Shown here: positions 19,182 to 27,430 of the stretch, piece after piece | Layout: the number at the start of each line of letters is the position of its first letter | Position numbering within the stretch: position 1 is the first letter of the stretch | Assembly: GCF_001653455.1 (NCBI RefSeq) | Contig: NZ_CP011486.1 | Location: 620,001 to 684,000, forward strand | Direction: 5' to 3' | From: Helicobacter pylori | GTDB lineage: Bacteria; Campylobacterota; Campylobacteria; Campylobacterales; Helicobacteraceae | DNA: 64,000 nucleotides | The notes under the pieces: model-generated | The model's input: the letters and a program-made list of their open reading frames with translations, nothing else | The model's database searches: none | What the model was told of the DNA's origin: nothing | Translations under genes and position numbers: made by a program

Positions 19182-19200
19182 CAGCTTAAAAAGGATATAA

Positions 19201-19716
19201 ATGGAAAAGTTACCTAAAAAACGAGTTTCTAAAACCAAATCACAAAAACTTATCAATAGCCTTACCACCCAAAAAAACAGAGCTTTGCTTAAAAAAATCA
19301 GCGCTAATGAAATGCTTTTAGAGTTAGAAAAAGGGGCGTTTAAAAAAAATGAAGCTTATTTTATTTCTGATGAAGAAGATAAAAATTATGTTTTAGTGCC
19401 AGATAATGTGATCTCTCTTTTGGCAGAAAACGCCAGAAAAGCTTTTGAAGCCAGGCTTAAAGCGGAATTAGAAAGGGATATTATCATTCAAGCGCCGATT
19501 GATTTTGAAGACGTGCGCGAAGTTTCTTTGCAATTATTAGAAAATTTACGCCAAAAAGATGGGAATTTACCCAATATCAACACCTTAAATTTTGTCAAAC
19601 AAATCAAAAAAGAACACCCTAATTTGTTTTTTAATTTTGACAACATGTTCAAACAACCCCCTTTTAATGAAAATAATTTTGAAAATTTTGACAGCAATGA
19701 TGAGGAAAATTTTTAA
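19201..19716 (+). CDS. conserved hypothetical protein with acidic Asn-rich tail
   Basis: A 171-residue soluble protein without a recognised domain. The N-terminus is Lys-rich ([16 protein letters not shown]), the middle is helical ([16 protein letters not shown]) and the last 30 residues are rich in Asn, Phe, Asp and Glu. No signal peptide is seen. It overlaps hemN by one base (TAATG), so the two are translated together. No function can be inferred. Confidence 0.8.
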   Translation: MEKLPKKRVSKTKSQKLINSLTTQKNRALLKKISANEMLLELEKGAFKKNEAYFISDEEDKNYVLVPDNVISLLAENARKAFEARLKAELERDIIIQAPIDFEDVREVSLQLLENLRQKDGNLPNINTLNFVKQIKKEHPNLFFNFDNMFKQPPFNENNFENFDSNDEENF

Positions 19717-21089
19717 TGCAAACCATTGATTTTGAAAAATTTTCACAATACTCTAAGCCCGGCCCACGATACACCAGCTACCCCACAGCGGTGGAGTTTA
19801 AAGAAAATTTTAACGAAGAGAGTTTGAAAAAAGCGTTTTTTTCCCATGACAACCTCAAAAACCCCATGCCCTTATCGCTTTATACGCATTTGCCCTTTTG
19901 CAGGAGCGCGTGTTATTTTTGCGCTTGTTCGGTCATTTACACTAGTTTGGAAGAGAAAAAAACCCGCTATATTAGCTATCTTAAAAAAGAACTCGCCCTT
20001 TTAAAAAATGCGATGGACACGAACAGAGAAGTGGCGCAATTCCACTATGGCGGCGGCACGCCAACCTTTTTTTCGCCCATTCAATTAGATGAGATCACTC
20101 AAAGCATTCAAGAAGTTTTCCCCAATTTCAGCCAAGACATTGAAATGAGTTGCGAGATTGACCCTAGGCATTTCACTAAAGAGCATATGCAAACCTTATT
20201 TGATAGAGGGTTTAACCGCTTGAGTTTTGGGGTGCAAGATTTTGATTTTGAAGTCCAAAAAGCCATTCATAGAATCCAGCCTTTTGAAATGGTTCAAGAT
20301 GCGGTGAAGCTCGCTAGAGATTATGGCATTAAATCCATTAATTTTGATTTGATTTATGGCTTACCCAACCAAACTAAAGAGAGTTTTTTAAAAACTTTGG
20401 AGTGGGTTTTGAAACTGGATCCGGACCGATTAGCGGTGTTTAATTACGCGCATGTGCCTTGGGTGAAAAAAACGATGCGTAAAATTGATGAAACCCTATT
20501 GCCAAGCCCTAAAGACAAATTAGAGATTCTAGAAGCCCTGATTAGTTTTTTAGAAAAAGCAAATTATCAAATGATAGGCATGGATCATTTCGCTAAAAGC
20601 GATAATGAATTGTATCTAGCCCTTCAAAAAGCGGAGTTACGCCGTAATTTTCAAGGCTATACCACGAAAAAATTCACTCAAACCATTGGCATTGGCGTTA
20701 CGAGCATTGGCGAAGGGGGCGATTATTACACGCAAAATTATAAAGATTTAAACCAGTATGAAAAAGCCCTTGATTTGGGGCATTTACCGGTAGAAAGGGG
20801 CGTAGCGCTAACCAAAGAAGATGTGTTAAGGAAAGAAGTGATCATGCAAATGATGAGCAATTTAAAATTGGATTACTCTAAAATTGAAGAAAAATTTTCT
20901 ATTGATTTTAAAGCGCATTTTAAAAAAGAATTAGAAAAATTAAAGCCTTATGAAGAAGCGGGTTTGCTTTCATTCAATGCTAAAGGCTTTGAGATGACAA
21001 GAACAGGGGGCATGCTCGTAAGAAACATGGCTATGGAATTTGACGCGTATTTGCGTGGGGGCGAAAAACATTTCAGTAAAACGCTATGA
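19716..21089 (+). CDS. hemN: oxygen-independent coproporphyrinogen III oxidase
   Basis: HemN decarboxylates coproporphyrinogen III without oxygen, using a radical-SAM cluster, in haem synthesis. The 457-residue length matches true HemN instead of the shorter HemW. The cluster is C62-x3-C66-x2-C69 in CRSACYFCACSVIY, with the extra Cys typical of HemN. Upstream PGPRYTSYPTAVEF and downstream HYGGGTPTFFSP, SFGVQDFDFEVQKAIHRIQP are signatures. It overlaps the next gene by four bases (ATGA). Confidence 0.95.
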   Translation: MQTIDFEKFSQYSKPGPRYTSYPTAVEFKENFNEESLKKAFFSHDNLKNPMPLSLYTHLPFCRSACYFCACSVIYTSLEEKKTRYISYLKKELALLKNAMDTNREVAQFHYGGGTPTFFSPIQLDEITQSIQEVFPNFSQDIEMSCEIDPRHFTKEHMQTLFDRGFNRLSFGVQDFDFEVQKAIHRIQPFEMVQDAVKLARDYGIKSINFDLIYGLPNQTKESFLKTLEWVLKLDPDRLAVFNYAHVPWVKKTMRKIDETLLPSPKDKLEILEALISFLEKANYQMIGMDHFAKSDNELYLALQKAELRRNFQGYTTKKFTQTIGIGVTSIGEGGDYYTQNYKDLNQYEKALDLGHLPVERGVALTKEDVLRKEVIMQMMSNLKLDYSKIEEKFSIDFKAHFKKELEKLKPYEEAGLLSFNAKGFEMTRTGGMLVRNMAMEFDAYLRGGEKHFSKTL

Positions 21090-22375
21090 GTGAAAATATT
21101 TTTGAAGAAGTAGGGGACGCTTGCGTTAAATGCGCTAAATGCGTGCCAGGTTGCACCATATACCGCATTCATAAAGATGAGGCGACTTCGCCTAGGGGCT
21201 TTTTAGATTTGATGCGCTTAAACGCTCAAAACAAGCTTAAATTAGACACGAATTTAAAACACCTTTTAGAAACTTGTTTTTTATGCACCGCTTGCGTGGA
21301 AACCTGCCCTTTTCATTTGCCCATAGACACCTTAATAGAAAAAGCCAGGGAAAAAATCGCTCAAAAGCATGGCATTGCATGGTATAAAAAATCCTATTTT
21401 TCGCTTTTAAAAAACCGCAAAAGAATGGATAGGGTGTTTTCGGTGGCGCATTTTTTAGCCCCTTGCGTTCTCAAGCAAGTAGGGGATAGTTTAGAGCCTA
21501 GAGTGGCGTTTAAAGGCTTGTTCAAACGCTTTAAAAAAAGCGCTCTGCCTCCTTTAAATCAAAAAAGTTTTTTGCAAAAACACACAGAGGTTAAGCCTTT
21601 AGAAAACCCCATTCAAAAAGTGGCGATCTTTATAGGGTGCTTGAGCAATTACCACTACCAGCAAGTAGGGGAGAGCTTGTTGTATATTTTAGAAAAGCTT
21701 AACATTCAAGCGATCATTCCTAAACAAGAATGCTGCGCGGCTCCTGCATATTTTACCGGCGATAAAGAAACCACGCTTTTTTTAGTGAAAAAAAACATTG
21801 AATGGTTTGAAAGCTATTTAAATGAAGTGGATGCGATCATCGTGCCTGAAGCCACATGCGCTAGCATGCTCATTAACGATTATTACAAGGTGTTTTTAGG
21901 CGAAAAAGATAAGGATTTGTATGTGAAGCGTTTGGAAAAAATCACGCCTAAAATCTATCTTGCGAGCGTGTTTTTAGAAAAACACACCCCTTTAAAAAAT
22001 CTTTTAGAAAAAACCCCTAATGAAAGAAAGGAAGTGATTACTTATCATAACCCTTGCCATGCCAAAAAAACCCTAAACGCCCATAAAGAAGTGCGAAACT
22101 TGCTCAATTCGCATTATGAAATCAAGGAAATGCCGGATAATTGTTGCGGCTTTGGGGGGATTACCATGCAAACCGAAAAGGCAGAGTTTTCTTTTAAAGT
22201 GGGGCTTCTTAGGGCTAAAGAAATCATGGACACCAAAGCTGGAATTTTGAGCGCAGAATGTGGGGCATGCCATATGCAACTCAATAACGCTCTAAAATCT
22301 TTAGACAACCCCAACACCCCCTCTTTTTTACACCCCCTAGAACTCATCGCTAAGGCTTTAAAAAGCGCTGAATAG
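21086..22375 (+). CDS. Fe-S oxidoreductase with two CCG domains (GlpC/LutA/HdrD-like)
   Basis: The 429-residue protein has an N-terminal two-cluster ferredoxin region: CVKCAKCVPGC at about 13-23 and CFLCTACVETCPF at about 68-80. Two CCG domains follow, with CCAAPAYFTG and CCGFGGITMQ, the usual Cys-rich motifs that hold a [4Fe-4S] or act at a heterodisulfide-type site. It is often annotated as anaerobic glycerol-3-phosphate dehydrogenase subunit C, but no glpA/glpB partner is nearby. The electron donor is therefore unknown. The last gene of the rightward housekeeping run. Confidence 0.82.
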   Translation: MSENIFEEVGDACVKCAKCVPGCTIYRIHKDEATSPRGFLDLMRLNAQNKLKLDTNLKHLLETCFLCTACVETCPFHLPIDTLIEKAREKIAQKHGIAWYKKSYFSLLKNRKRMDRVFSVAHFLAPCVLKQVGDSLEPRVAFKGLFKRFKKSALPPLNQKSFLQKHTEVKPLENPIQKVAIFIGCLSNYHYQQVGESLLYILEKLNIQAIIPKQECCAAPAYFTGDKETTLFLVKKNIEWFESYLNEVDAIIVPEATCASMLINDYYKVFLGEKDKDLYVKRLEKITPKIYLASVFLEKHTPLKNLLEKTPNERKEVITYHNPCHAKKTLNAHKEVRNLLNSHYEIKEMPDNCCGFGGITMQTEKAEFSFKVGLLRAKEIMDTKAGILSAECGACHMQLNNALKSLDNPNTPSFLHPLELIAKALKSAE

Positions 22376-22838
22376 AGATTAAAAACGCTGAAAGGCATTT
22401 TTTAAAAATAAACAATAAAAGAGCTTGCAAAAAGCAAATAATAATCTCTTTAAAAAAGCGGTCTTCTTGGGTTAGGGGGTTTTTAGTTGGGGATTAAGGG
22501 GAGAGTTAAGTGCAAAAAATACCCCCTATCCCCTCAAGAGTTTTGCAATAAAATAAAATCTAAAACAATAAAGCAAGTTAATTAAAATCCTATTTTTTAT
22601 CCCACCAGCACGAAAAACTCTGTCCTTTAGGGTGCAGTAAGTGTATAGCTGTTAGGCTATATTTAAGCTAAAAGATAGCAAAATACCTCCAGTCTTTTTG
22701 GGGTAGGAAATATCCATGCAGACTTTAAAGAACAAAGCCTTTCGTGTTAGCGTCCGTTGGGACGCTTTAGTTAGGAAGCCTCTTGCTTTAAAAAGGGGCG
22801 GTTTCACATAATACAGAACTTTAACGCCACTACAAGGA
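22376..22838. other. 463-base gap before the ISP remnant
   Basis: No convincing protein gene is seen. The left 240 bases are AT-rich with a GGTTAGGGGGTTTTTAG stretch and a nearly complementary run of C (ACCCCCTATCCCCTC). They could form a loose structure. The right 190 bases hold a series of hairpins described separately as an IS200/IS605-type end. RBS AAGGA at 22834-22838 belongs to the next gene. Confidence 0.5.
22749..22807 (+). mobile_element. IS200/IS605-type right-end hairpins (possible orphan omega-RNA scaffold)
   Basis: Two adjacent perfect or near-perfect hairpins stand in a row. AGCGTCC pairs with GGACGCT (22749-22766, loop GTTG). CCTCTT pairs with AAGGGG (22779-22798), and GAA/TTC extends it with a small internal loop. 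The 3' part, GAAGCC-stem-GGNGGTTTCAC, resembles the right end of tnpB-bearing IS200/IS605 elements, which also form the 3' scaffold of the TnpB guide RNA. Further stems may reach back to about 22615. No tnpA or tnpB remnant is readable nearby. Identification is by pattern memory; an ordinary regulatory RNA or decayed repeat is possible. Confidence 0.35.
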
Positions 22839-22844
22839 ATGAAA

Positions 22845-23312
22845 ATGTCAGAAATCAACACCTACAAACTCATTAAAGAAAAACTGCAAGCCATACCCAA
22901 CCAACGCCTTAAAGGGAGCTTGTTTGAAAAGGTTTGCAAGCGTTTTTTAGAAGAGCATGATAGCGCTAATGAATACGAGTCTATTAAGCTTTGGAGCGAT
23001 TGGGAATTAAGGGGGAATAATAGCGATTGCGGGATTGATATGGTGATACAAACCACTTCAAAAGAATACATCGCTGTGCAATGCAAATTCCATCAAGACA
23101 GCGTCTCACTCAATGAGCTTGCGACTTTTTTCACCCAATTGCAAAGTGGGGTGGGGGAGGTTAGGTTTAAAAAAGGGATCATCATCACCACTTCCGATCT
23201 AACCTCTAACGCCCAAAAAGCCATTGAGCAAATCAGAAGCAATGGATTTTTTATTACATTTATGCGATTTTCCACCATAAAGGCTATTTGGAAAAATACA
23301 AAAATTCCTTAA
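22845..23312 (+). pseudogene. type ISP restriction enzyme, N-terminal nuclease fragment
   Basis: This fragment carries an Mrr-like PD-(D/E)xK nuclease domain: LKGSLFEKVCKRFLEEH, then NNSDCGIDMVIQT and IAVQCKFHQ (Asp plus Q-x-K core), then GIIITTSDLTSNAQKAI. Such a domain opens type ISP single-chain restriction-modification enzymes of roughly 1,500-1,600 residues. After about residue 128 the frame runs into unrelated codons and stops. The helicase and methyltransferase parts are missing. The true C-terminal frame joins near 23240. The start is the ATG at 22845, six bases after AAGGA; an ATG at 22839 is too close. The nuclease fold may still be made as a stand-alone protein. Confidence 0.75.
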
Positions 23313-23770
23313 CCAAAGAAGCGCCGCGCATCGCTTTGAGTAAGGATTTTAAAGCGCTCTCTACTCTTGGCAAGGAATTAGCCGATTTGCATTTGAACTA
23401 TGAGAGCGGGGAAATGCACACAAGCGTTGAATATAAAACGCTAATGAACGCCGAAATAGAGGGTTATTATGATGTGAGCAAAATGACAAAAAAGGGGGAT
23501 AGCATCATTTATAACCACAATATCACCATCACTAAAATCCCTAAAAAAGCCTTTGACTATGTACTGAATGGCAAGAGCGCGATTGACTGGGTGATCGAAC
23601 GCTATCAAATCACTATTGACAACAAAAAGGACAAAGGGAGTTTGATCAAAAACAACCCGAACGATTATGCGGGCGGAAAATATGTTTTTGAACTCCTTTG
23701 TAGGATCATCAAACTCTCTGAAAAAAGCGTGGATTTGATTGAAAAGATTAGCGAAAAGGGGTTTGAGTGA
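23288..23770 (+). pseudogene. type ISP restriction enzyme, C-terminal fragment
   Basis: The frame carries the end of a type ISP enzyme: LEKYKNSLTKEAPRIAL, LGKELADLHLNYE, KSAIDWVIERYQITIDNK, NDYAGGKYVFELLCRIIKLS. The homologous sequence extends in this frame upstream to about 23243 (FYYIYAIFHHKGY), before any start codon, with an in-frame stop at 23225. It is therefore the tail of a larger protein, not a gene of its own. It lies in frame +1 relative to the N-terminal fragment, as expected after an internal deletion not a multiple of three. Its stop overlaps the GTG of the SIR2 gene. A first possible ATG-type start is weak. Confidence 0.75.
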
Positions 23771-26247
23771 ATAACCAACAATACAAAGAGTTTATTGAAA
23801 CATCAATAGAAAATATTAGGAAAGCCCACAATGAAAACTACTTAAGCATATTTGCAGGAGCTGGAATAAGTGCTGAATCAAAATTGCCCAAATGGGGTGA
23901 TTTGATCAATGAGCTTCAAAAGCGTCTTTATAGTGGTATTAAAGAGGATGAGGATTACCTTGTCCTTGCAGAAAAATTTTACAATCAATTTGGAGAATAT
24001 TCTTATTATCAAACTTTAAAATCTCTAATCCCTGATAATGCAAAGAAAAATGATTTGCATTTGGGAATTGTCAAATTGAATATTAAAAATCTAATCACAA
24101 CAAATTGGGACAATCTATTTGAACAAGCAATCAATGAAGAGGGAAGATTTTTTAATATCATAAAGAGTGATAAGGATATTGGAAGTTCAACCGGCTTTGC
24201 AAAGTTTATTAAAATGCACGGAAGTTTAGATGAAAACAACATTGTATTTAAAGAGCAAGACTACCTAGAATATAGTAAGCATTTCCCTTTGATTGAAAAC
24301 TATATTAAAGGAGTTTTTTCAACAGATACAGTGATTTTGCTCGGTTACTCATTGAGTGATCAAAATGTAAAACAAATTATTTCTTGGGTAAATTCTCACT
24401 CAAAAAGTGTAAAACCAATCTATTTTATTAAAACAGCCAAAGAATTTGATAGGATTGAATTTGAATTTTACAAAAATAAAAATATCCACATTCTTTACAC
24501 CCAAGAACTTTTTGAAAAAAAAGGACACTCTGATGAACTGCGAAGTTTTTTAGAAGAGATAAAAGCTAAACCAAAAGATATTTCTAAAAATTACAGCGGA
24601 ATTATTTTTTCAACTAAACAACTAAGAAAAATGATTTTTAATTTTGATTATAATGCAATAAAAAAAAGAATTAGTGAAATATCACTAAAAAGTTCTAGTG
24701 TTCTTAATGAATTAGAAAAAGCGTTTTTACTCTACCATCTTGGACAAGACATTCAAGCTTTTGAGACATTAAAAATAAATTCCAAACAAGCCTTTCGTGA
24801 AAGAAACTATGATATTTGGTATATTAGTTTGTATAATATGTACAATATGCCGCTATTTTATGGGTATAGTGATGAAAACAATAAAAAATTAGAAAAATAT
24901 CATAAAGAAAGAATATCAATAGATCTAAATGAGAGTTTTTATGAATTACCTTTCCAAAAAAGAGAACAGATAAAATACCTTAGAGACATTAACACCACAC
25001 TCAATATTAACTTGATAGAAGCCTACCAGCTAAAAGAAAAAGTAACAAGAGACTTAGAAATATGGAGTAGTGGCGATAGTTCTTTTAGCTTCAATAACAA
25101 TCAAAACAAAGCTTATAGAATATTCAAAAAAACCTTGTTAAAATATTTCCGCTTCCTTATTATTAATGGAAATCAAGAGAAGTTTTTTGAACAAATGATT
25201 GAAATATTCTTTTCTTTTTTAAGAATATATCAAATCCAAGAAAAAAGAAGAAACAATAATGAAGCAATACTGATTACTTTGAGATCAGGACAAATTTACT
25301 GCATCTTGAAATATTACGATAATAAAACTCTAATAAAAAAACTCAATCAATATTTTCAAGAAACAAACATTGTTTTTAAAGTAGAAATGGAGAACTTGAT
25401 AGGGATTTTTAAAAATATTTCTTCTCAGTTTGTTCAAATAGATATATTTGAAACTGAATTTAGCAGACTTTTTAAGAATTTTTTGGTATTAAGCGCTTGG
25501 ATAGAGTTAGATCAGAATACATTTGATGCCATTGTTGAAATATGCCAAGAAAAAATAGATGAAGACATTCTACGGAATAGTTACGATTCGATGGGATATT
25601 TCATTACAAAACAATGGAATAAATTTAAAATGAAAATTAAAACAGAGATCAAGTTTTCTATTTTGGATCGCATTCTCTTTTCTTTTATTAGAAAACTGAC
25701 TGAGAACTTTAGAGGGTATTTAATAATCCTAGAAAGTTCACCACGCTGTATGCAAAATTTGCTCTTTATTTTACAACAATACAATATTGAGTATAATACT
25801 GAGCTAGATCTCATACAGCAAGCCCTAATCAATACGCTCATTAAAAAAATAATGGAACTTCCTAATGACACACAGATATGGATTTCCAATCTTTTAATTT
25901 GTGATTTATTTCCTATTACAAAAAATAACGACGATGTCAATCAAAATGTAAAAAAATTTCTGCTCAATATTTGGGAGAAGAATCAAAATAGAAAGACCAT
26001 ACAAGAAGATGAAGCCTATTTACTTCTAACATGCAACATGCACAGAATAGGCATTTTAAATAGCGAGCAGTTTCAAAAAATATTCTTGGAACTAAAAAAT
26101 AAATACATGAATAAGGAAACAACGAAAAAGTTCAATAATGAACAACCTATTCATGAGCAACTACTTAAACAAGCAATACAAGAAGATGCACATAATAGAA
26201 TACTCGCTTTGCTTAAAAGTTGTGAGAATAGTTTTAAAAAAGAATAA
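23767..26247 (+). CDS. SIR2-domain protein, probable NAD-depleting defence effector
   Basis: An 826-residue protein. Residues 22-225 form a SIR2-like NAD-binding domain: FAGAGISAESKLPKWGDLI (GAGIS at 31-35), TTNWDNLFEQA with Asn113, FIKMHGSLD with His151, and ILLGYSLSDQNV at 190-201. Asn and His are the catalytic pair of NAD-hydrolysing SIR2 domains. The remaining 600 residues are AT-rich, helical and without a known motif, like the sensor regions of defence-associated sirtuins (DSR). The GTG start overlaps the stop of the ISP fragment (GTGA), so translation is coupled. Codon use is AT-richer than the flanks, suggesting transfer. No signal peptide or membrane segment is seen. The trigger and partner are unknown. 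Confidence 0.85.
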   Translation: MNNQQYKEFIETSIENIRKAHNENYLSIFAGAGISAESKLPKWGDLINELQKRLYSGIKEDEDYLVLAEKFYNQFGEYSYYQTLKSLIPDNAKKNDLHLGIVKLNIKNLITTNWDNLFEQAINEEGRFFNIIKSDKDIGSSTGFAKFIKMHGSLDENNIVFKEQDYLEYSKHFPLIENYIKGVFSTDTVILLGYSLSDQNVKQIISWVNSHSKSVKPIYFIKTAKEFDRIEFEFYKNKNIHILYTQELFEKKGHSDELRSFLEEIKAKPKDISKNYSGIIFSTKQLRKMIFNFDYNAIKKRISEISLKSSSVLNELEKAFLLYHLGQDIQAFETLKINSKQAFRERNYDIWYISLYNMYNMPLFYGYSDENNKKLEKYHKERISIDLNESFYELPFQKREQIKYLRDINTTLNINLIEAYQLKEKVTRDLEIWSSGDSSFSFNNNQNKAYRIFKKTLLKYFRFLIINGNQEKFFEQMIEIFFSFLRIYQIQEKRRNNNEAILITLRSGQIYCILKYYDNKTLIKKLNQYFQETNIVFKVEMENLIGIFKNISSQFVQIDIFETEFSRLFKNFLVLSAWIELDQNTFDAIVEICQEKIDEDILRNSYDSMGYFITKQWNKFKMKIKTEIKFSILDRILFSFIRKLTENFRGYLIILESSPRCMQNLLFILQQYNIEYNTELDLIQQALINTLIKKIMELPNDTQIWISNLLICDLFPITKNNDDVNQNVKKFLLNIWEKNQNRKTIQEDEAYLLLTCNMHRIGILNSEQFQKIFLELKNKYMNKETTKKFNNEQPIHEQLLKQAIQEDAHNRILALLKSCENSFKKE

Positions 26248-26340
26248 ATTATTTCCTAATACTCATTATTTAAAACATTGGAATTTATCAAACTTTATTA
26301 AGAAACCCCCAAAAACAGAAAAATTGCAGAGCAAAATCCG

Positions 26341-26389
26341 CTAAAACCCCTTAGAAAATTTAAAATTCTAAGTTTTAGGGGTATTTTTC
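26341..26389 (+). terminator. terminator after the SIR2 gene
   Basis: CTAAAACCCC-TTAGAA is followed by a short AT loop, then TTCTAA-GTTTTAG-GGG and TATTTTTCTT. Two alternative stems share the TTAGAA/TTCTAA core (CTAAAAC with GTTTTAG, or CCCC with GGGG). The U-rich tail follows on the plus strand. It lies between the SIR2 gene and the outer membrane protein gene. Confidence 0.65.
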
Positions 26390-26465
26390 TTAAGAATTTA
26401 GGTTTTTTATAGATTATTATGTTATTATTATACGAAATGTAGACTTTTAGAAGGAAAAATGTTGT

Positions 26466-27278
26466 ATGAAAAAGTTTGTAGTGTTTAAAACGCTCTGTTT
26501 ATCGGTAGTGTTAGGTCATAGTCTTTTGGCAGCAGAAGGCGGTGCAGATGTGCAGAAGCAATTGGAAAAGCCAAAAGAGTATAAAGTAGTGAAGGGCGAG
26601 AAAAACGCTTGGTATCTGGGGATTAGCTATCAAGTCGGTCAGGCTTCCCAAACCGTTAAAAACCCCCCAAAAAGCAGTGAGTTTAACTACCCTAAATTCC
26701 CTGTGGGTAAAACCGATTATTTAGCCGTTATGCAAGGCTTGGGGCTTACTGTGGGTTATAAGCAGTTTTTTGGAGAAAAGCGTTGGTTTGGTGCACGCTA
26801 TTATGGCTTTATGGATTATGGTCATGCCGTGTTTGGAGCGAATGCTTTGACTTCAGATAATGGCGGAGTGTGCGAGCTTCACGAACCGTGTGCGACCAAA
26901 GTAGGGACTATGGGCAATCTGTCTGACATGTTCACTTATGGTGTGGGTATTGACACTTTGTATAATGTCATCAATAAAGAAGATGCGAGTTTTGGGTTCT
27001 TTTTTGGAGCTCAAATTGCGGGTAACTCTTGGGGGAATACGACAGGGGCCTTTTTGGAAACCAAAAGCCCTTATAAGCACACCTCCTATAGCCTTGATCC
27101 GGCGATTTTCCAGTTCCTTTTTAATTTAGGGATTCGCACTCATATTGGTCGGCATCAAGAATTTGACTTTGGCGTGAAAATTCCTACCATTAATGTTTAT
27201 TATTTTAATCATGGGAATTTGAGCTTTACCTACCGCCGTCAATACAGCCTTTATGTAGGGTATCGTTACAATTTCTAA
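26466..27278 (+). CDS. horF: Hor-family outer membrane protein
   Basis: The 270-residue protein has a signal peptide (MKKFVVFKTLCLSVVLGHSLLA) and a C-terminal barrel ending SLYVGYRYNF, with the terminal Phe needed for Bam recognition. Internal GVGIDTLYNVINKE and NLGIRTHIGRHQEFDFGVKIP are the paralogous motifs of the H. pylori Hop/Hor family. Length and lack of the long adhesin loop place it in the Hor group. The name horF (HP0671) is from memory. A TATTATACG box lies about 40 bases upstream. Confidence 0.82.
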   Translation: MKKFVVFKTLCLSVVLGHSLLAAEGGADVQKQLEKPKEYKVVKGEKNAWYLGISYQVGQASQTVKNPPKSSEFNYPKFPVGKTDYLAVMQGLGLTVGYKQFFGEKRWFGARYYGFMDYGHAVFGANALTSDNGGVCELHEPCATKVGTMGNLSDMFTYGVGIDTLYNVINKEDASFGFFFGAQIAGNSWGNTTGAFLETKSPYKHTSYSLDPAIFQFLFNLGIRTHIGRHQEFDFGVKIPTINVYYFNHGNLSFTYRRQYSLYVGYRYNF

Positions 27279-27290
27279 GATTGGTTTTTT

Positions 27291-27322
27291 CTCTAATTGA
27301 ATTTTCAATTAGAGTTTTCTTG
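27291..27322 (+). terminator. rho-independent terminator after horF
   Basis: A perfect ten-base stem, CTCTAATTGA pairing with TCAATTAGAG across the loop ATTT, followed by TTTTCTTG. It starts 13 bases after the horF stop. A T-run also precedes it, so it may be bidirectional. Confidence 0.8.
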
Positions 27323-27430
27323 TATAAGCCACCGCTTTCTTTTGAAACATTTTTAAAAGTTTTTTGAAAATTAGAATTAAAATCTTTTTGATCATGTTAT
27401 GATAGTCCAAATTTTTAACAAGGATTAAGC

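Noticed and set aside
21086-22375. Glycerol-3-phosphate dehydrogenase subunit C (glpC) as a firm name
   Set aside because: No glpA/glpB partner is nearby, and the CCG-domain layout is shared with lactate and heterodisulfide systems.
22600-22840. Type I toxin-antitoxin (AapA/IsoA-like) locus in the gap before the ISP remnant
   Set aside because: No short hydrophobic-basic peptide of the AapA type is readable on either strand, and the hairpin order looks more like an IS605-type right end.
23288-23770. Independent small gene of 160 residues
   Set aside because: Homologous sequence extends upstream of any start codon to 23243, and no ribosome site fits, so it is the tail of a larger gene.
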